Shown one piece after another: positions 12,392-12,962 of a DNA stretch of 12,962 bases. The stretch spans positions 1 through 12,962 of the forward strand of contig JAJZHU010000033.1 of NCBI GenBank assembly GCA_021798375.1. Reading direction: 5' to 3'. The DNA is from Pseudomonadota bacterium. GTDB lineage: Bacteria; Pseudomonadota; Alphaproteobacteria; Acetobacterales; Acetobacteraceae. The translations under genes and the position numbers were made by a program. The notes under the pieces are model-generated. The model was not told the DNA's origin, made no database searches, and saw only the letters and a list, made by a program, of their open reading frames with translations. Every line of letters starts with the position of its first letter. The first letter of the stretch is position 1.

Positions 12392-12962
12392 AGCGGCGCG
12401 GTTCTGATCACCCGCCCCGAGCCCGGCGCGACCGCCACCGCCGCCCGGCTCGCCGCCCGCGGCCACCGCTCGATCATCGCCCCGTTCCTGGTGATCGAGC
12501 CGCTCGCCGTGCGTCCCTGCCCCGCCGTCGCCGCCTGCCTGATCACCAGCGCCAACGCCGCCGCGGCGATCCCGCCCCATGTCCCGGTGTTCGCCGTCGG
12601 CAACGCCACCGCCGCCCGCGCGCGCAAGACCACCACCGCCCCGGTGCATTCCGCCGATGGCGACGCTGTGTCCCTCGCCGCCCTGGTGATCCAAGCCTGC
12701 CGCCCGCAAGACGGCCCGCTGTTGCTGCTCAGCGGCGCGTCGCAAGGCCTGCCGCTGGCCGCCACACTGCGCGCCGCCGGCTTTCGCGTCATCCGCCGCA
12801 TCGCCTATCGCGCCGCCGCCCCCGGCACATTCCCCGCCGCCGCCGCCGCCGCCATCGCCGCGGGCGAAATCGCCGCCGCCTTGTTCTACTCGCCCGAAAC
12901 CGCCCGCAATTTCGTGCGGCTGCTGCCCCCGGCACTGATCCCAGGGCTCGCCCGCATCCGTG
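12350..12962 (+). CDS. hemD: Uroporphyrinogen-III synthase, N-terminal part (runs off the window)
   Basis: Cyclises hydroxymethylbilane with inversion of ring D to give uroporphyrinogen III; it takes the HemC product directly. About 204 codons are visible out of a family size near 240, so the end is outside. Recognisable features are VLITRPEPGATATAARLAARG near the start, CLITSANAA, the VFAVGNATAARARK segment, LLLSGASQG, YRAAAP and ALFYSPETARNFV. The sequence is unusually Ala-rich, as often seen in this poorly conserved family at high GC. The start is uncertain. The ATG at 12350 gives about 15 residues before the conserved core, the in-frame ATG at 12302 adds 16 more, and neither has a strong Shine-Dalgarno. 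Both candidate starts lie in left arms of inverted repeats. It follows hemC by 60 bases, the usual pairing. Confidence 0.9.
   Translation, partial: MTQLIQANFKSSGSSGAVLITRPEPGATATAARLAARGHRSIIAPFLVIEPLAVRPCPAVAACLITSANAAAAIPPHVPVFAVGNATAARARKTTTAPVHSADGDAVSLAALVIQACRPQDGPLLLLSGASQGLPLAATLRAAGFRVIRRIAYRAAAPGTFPAAAAAAIAAGEIAAALFYSPETARNFVRLLPPALIPGLARIR
12836..12853 (+). repeat. (GCC)6 run encoding six alanines in hemD
   Basis: Six in-frame GCC triplets encode Ala163-Ala168 of HemD (counted from the ATG at 12350), in a segment already Ala-rich. It is a short trinucleotide tract. Length change by slippage would add or remove alanines without a frameshift. Confidence 0.8.

Noticed and set aside
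1..12962. Mobile elements, phage genes, defence systems, CRISPR, tRNA or rRNA
   Set aside because: No transposase, integrase, repeat-spacer pattern or RNA-gene signature was seen. All sizeable genes belong to conserved housekeeping families, so there is no sign of an accessory island.

Overview
The window is high-GC bacterial chromosome with densely packed core genes. It contains no tRNA or rRNA genes, no insertion sequences, no phage genes and no CRISPR array. Protein similarity and gene order point to an alphaproteobacterium, probably in the Rhodospirillales/Acetobacterales sphere. The main pointers are hemC/hemD divergent from a tsaD...gpsA run, mlaA next to mlaC, and a short-form ahcY. 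The placement below class level is inference.

Layout from left to right. (1) 1-1740, minus strand: metF (methylenetetrahydrofolate reductase), followed by the 5' part of a long-form sppA (signal peptide peptidase) that runs off the window. A Fur-box-like AT-rich dyad lies between them. (2) 2026-4911, plus strand: mlaA and mlaC, the outer-membrane lipoprotein and periplasmic carrier of the Mla lipid-transport system, then ahcY (S-adenosylhomocysteine hydrolase). The ahcY Shine-Dalgarno and start codon sit in the 3' arm of a hairpin just downstream of an AT-rich palindrome. A likely terminator follows ahcY. (3) 5116-5349, plus strand: a small secreted Ala/Lys/His-rich protein with no acidic residue, with its own promoter candidate and a textbook terminator. 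It resembles the acid-shock protein Asr in composition.

(4) 5427-11199, minus strand: six genes in one direction, tsaD > rlmJ > gpsA > murJ > TonB-like protein > PduO-type cobalamin adenosyltransferase. The first four overlap by 4, 8 and 1 bases and are probably translationally coupled. rlmJ starts with TTG inside a TTGA overlap. (5) 11300-12962, plus strand: hemC and the 5' part of hemD (tetrapyrrole synthesis), divergent from tsaD. Two inverted repeats between and across the hemC/hemD junction overlap both candidate hemD start codons.

Together the genes cover one-carbon/SAM-cycle metabolism (metF, ahcY), envelope lipid and peptidoglycan logistics (mlaA, mlaC, gpsA, murJ, sppA, TonB-like), tRNA/rRNA modification (tsaD, rlmJ) and tetrapyrroles (hemC, hemD, cobalamin adenosylation). 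The coding content is ordinary. The items worth a second look are the leader structures at ahcY and hemD, the Fur-like site before sppA, and the small Asr-like protein.
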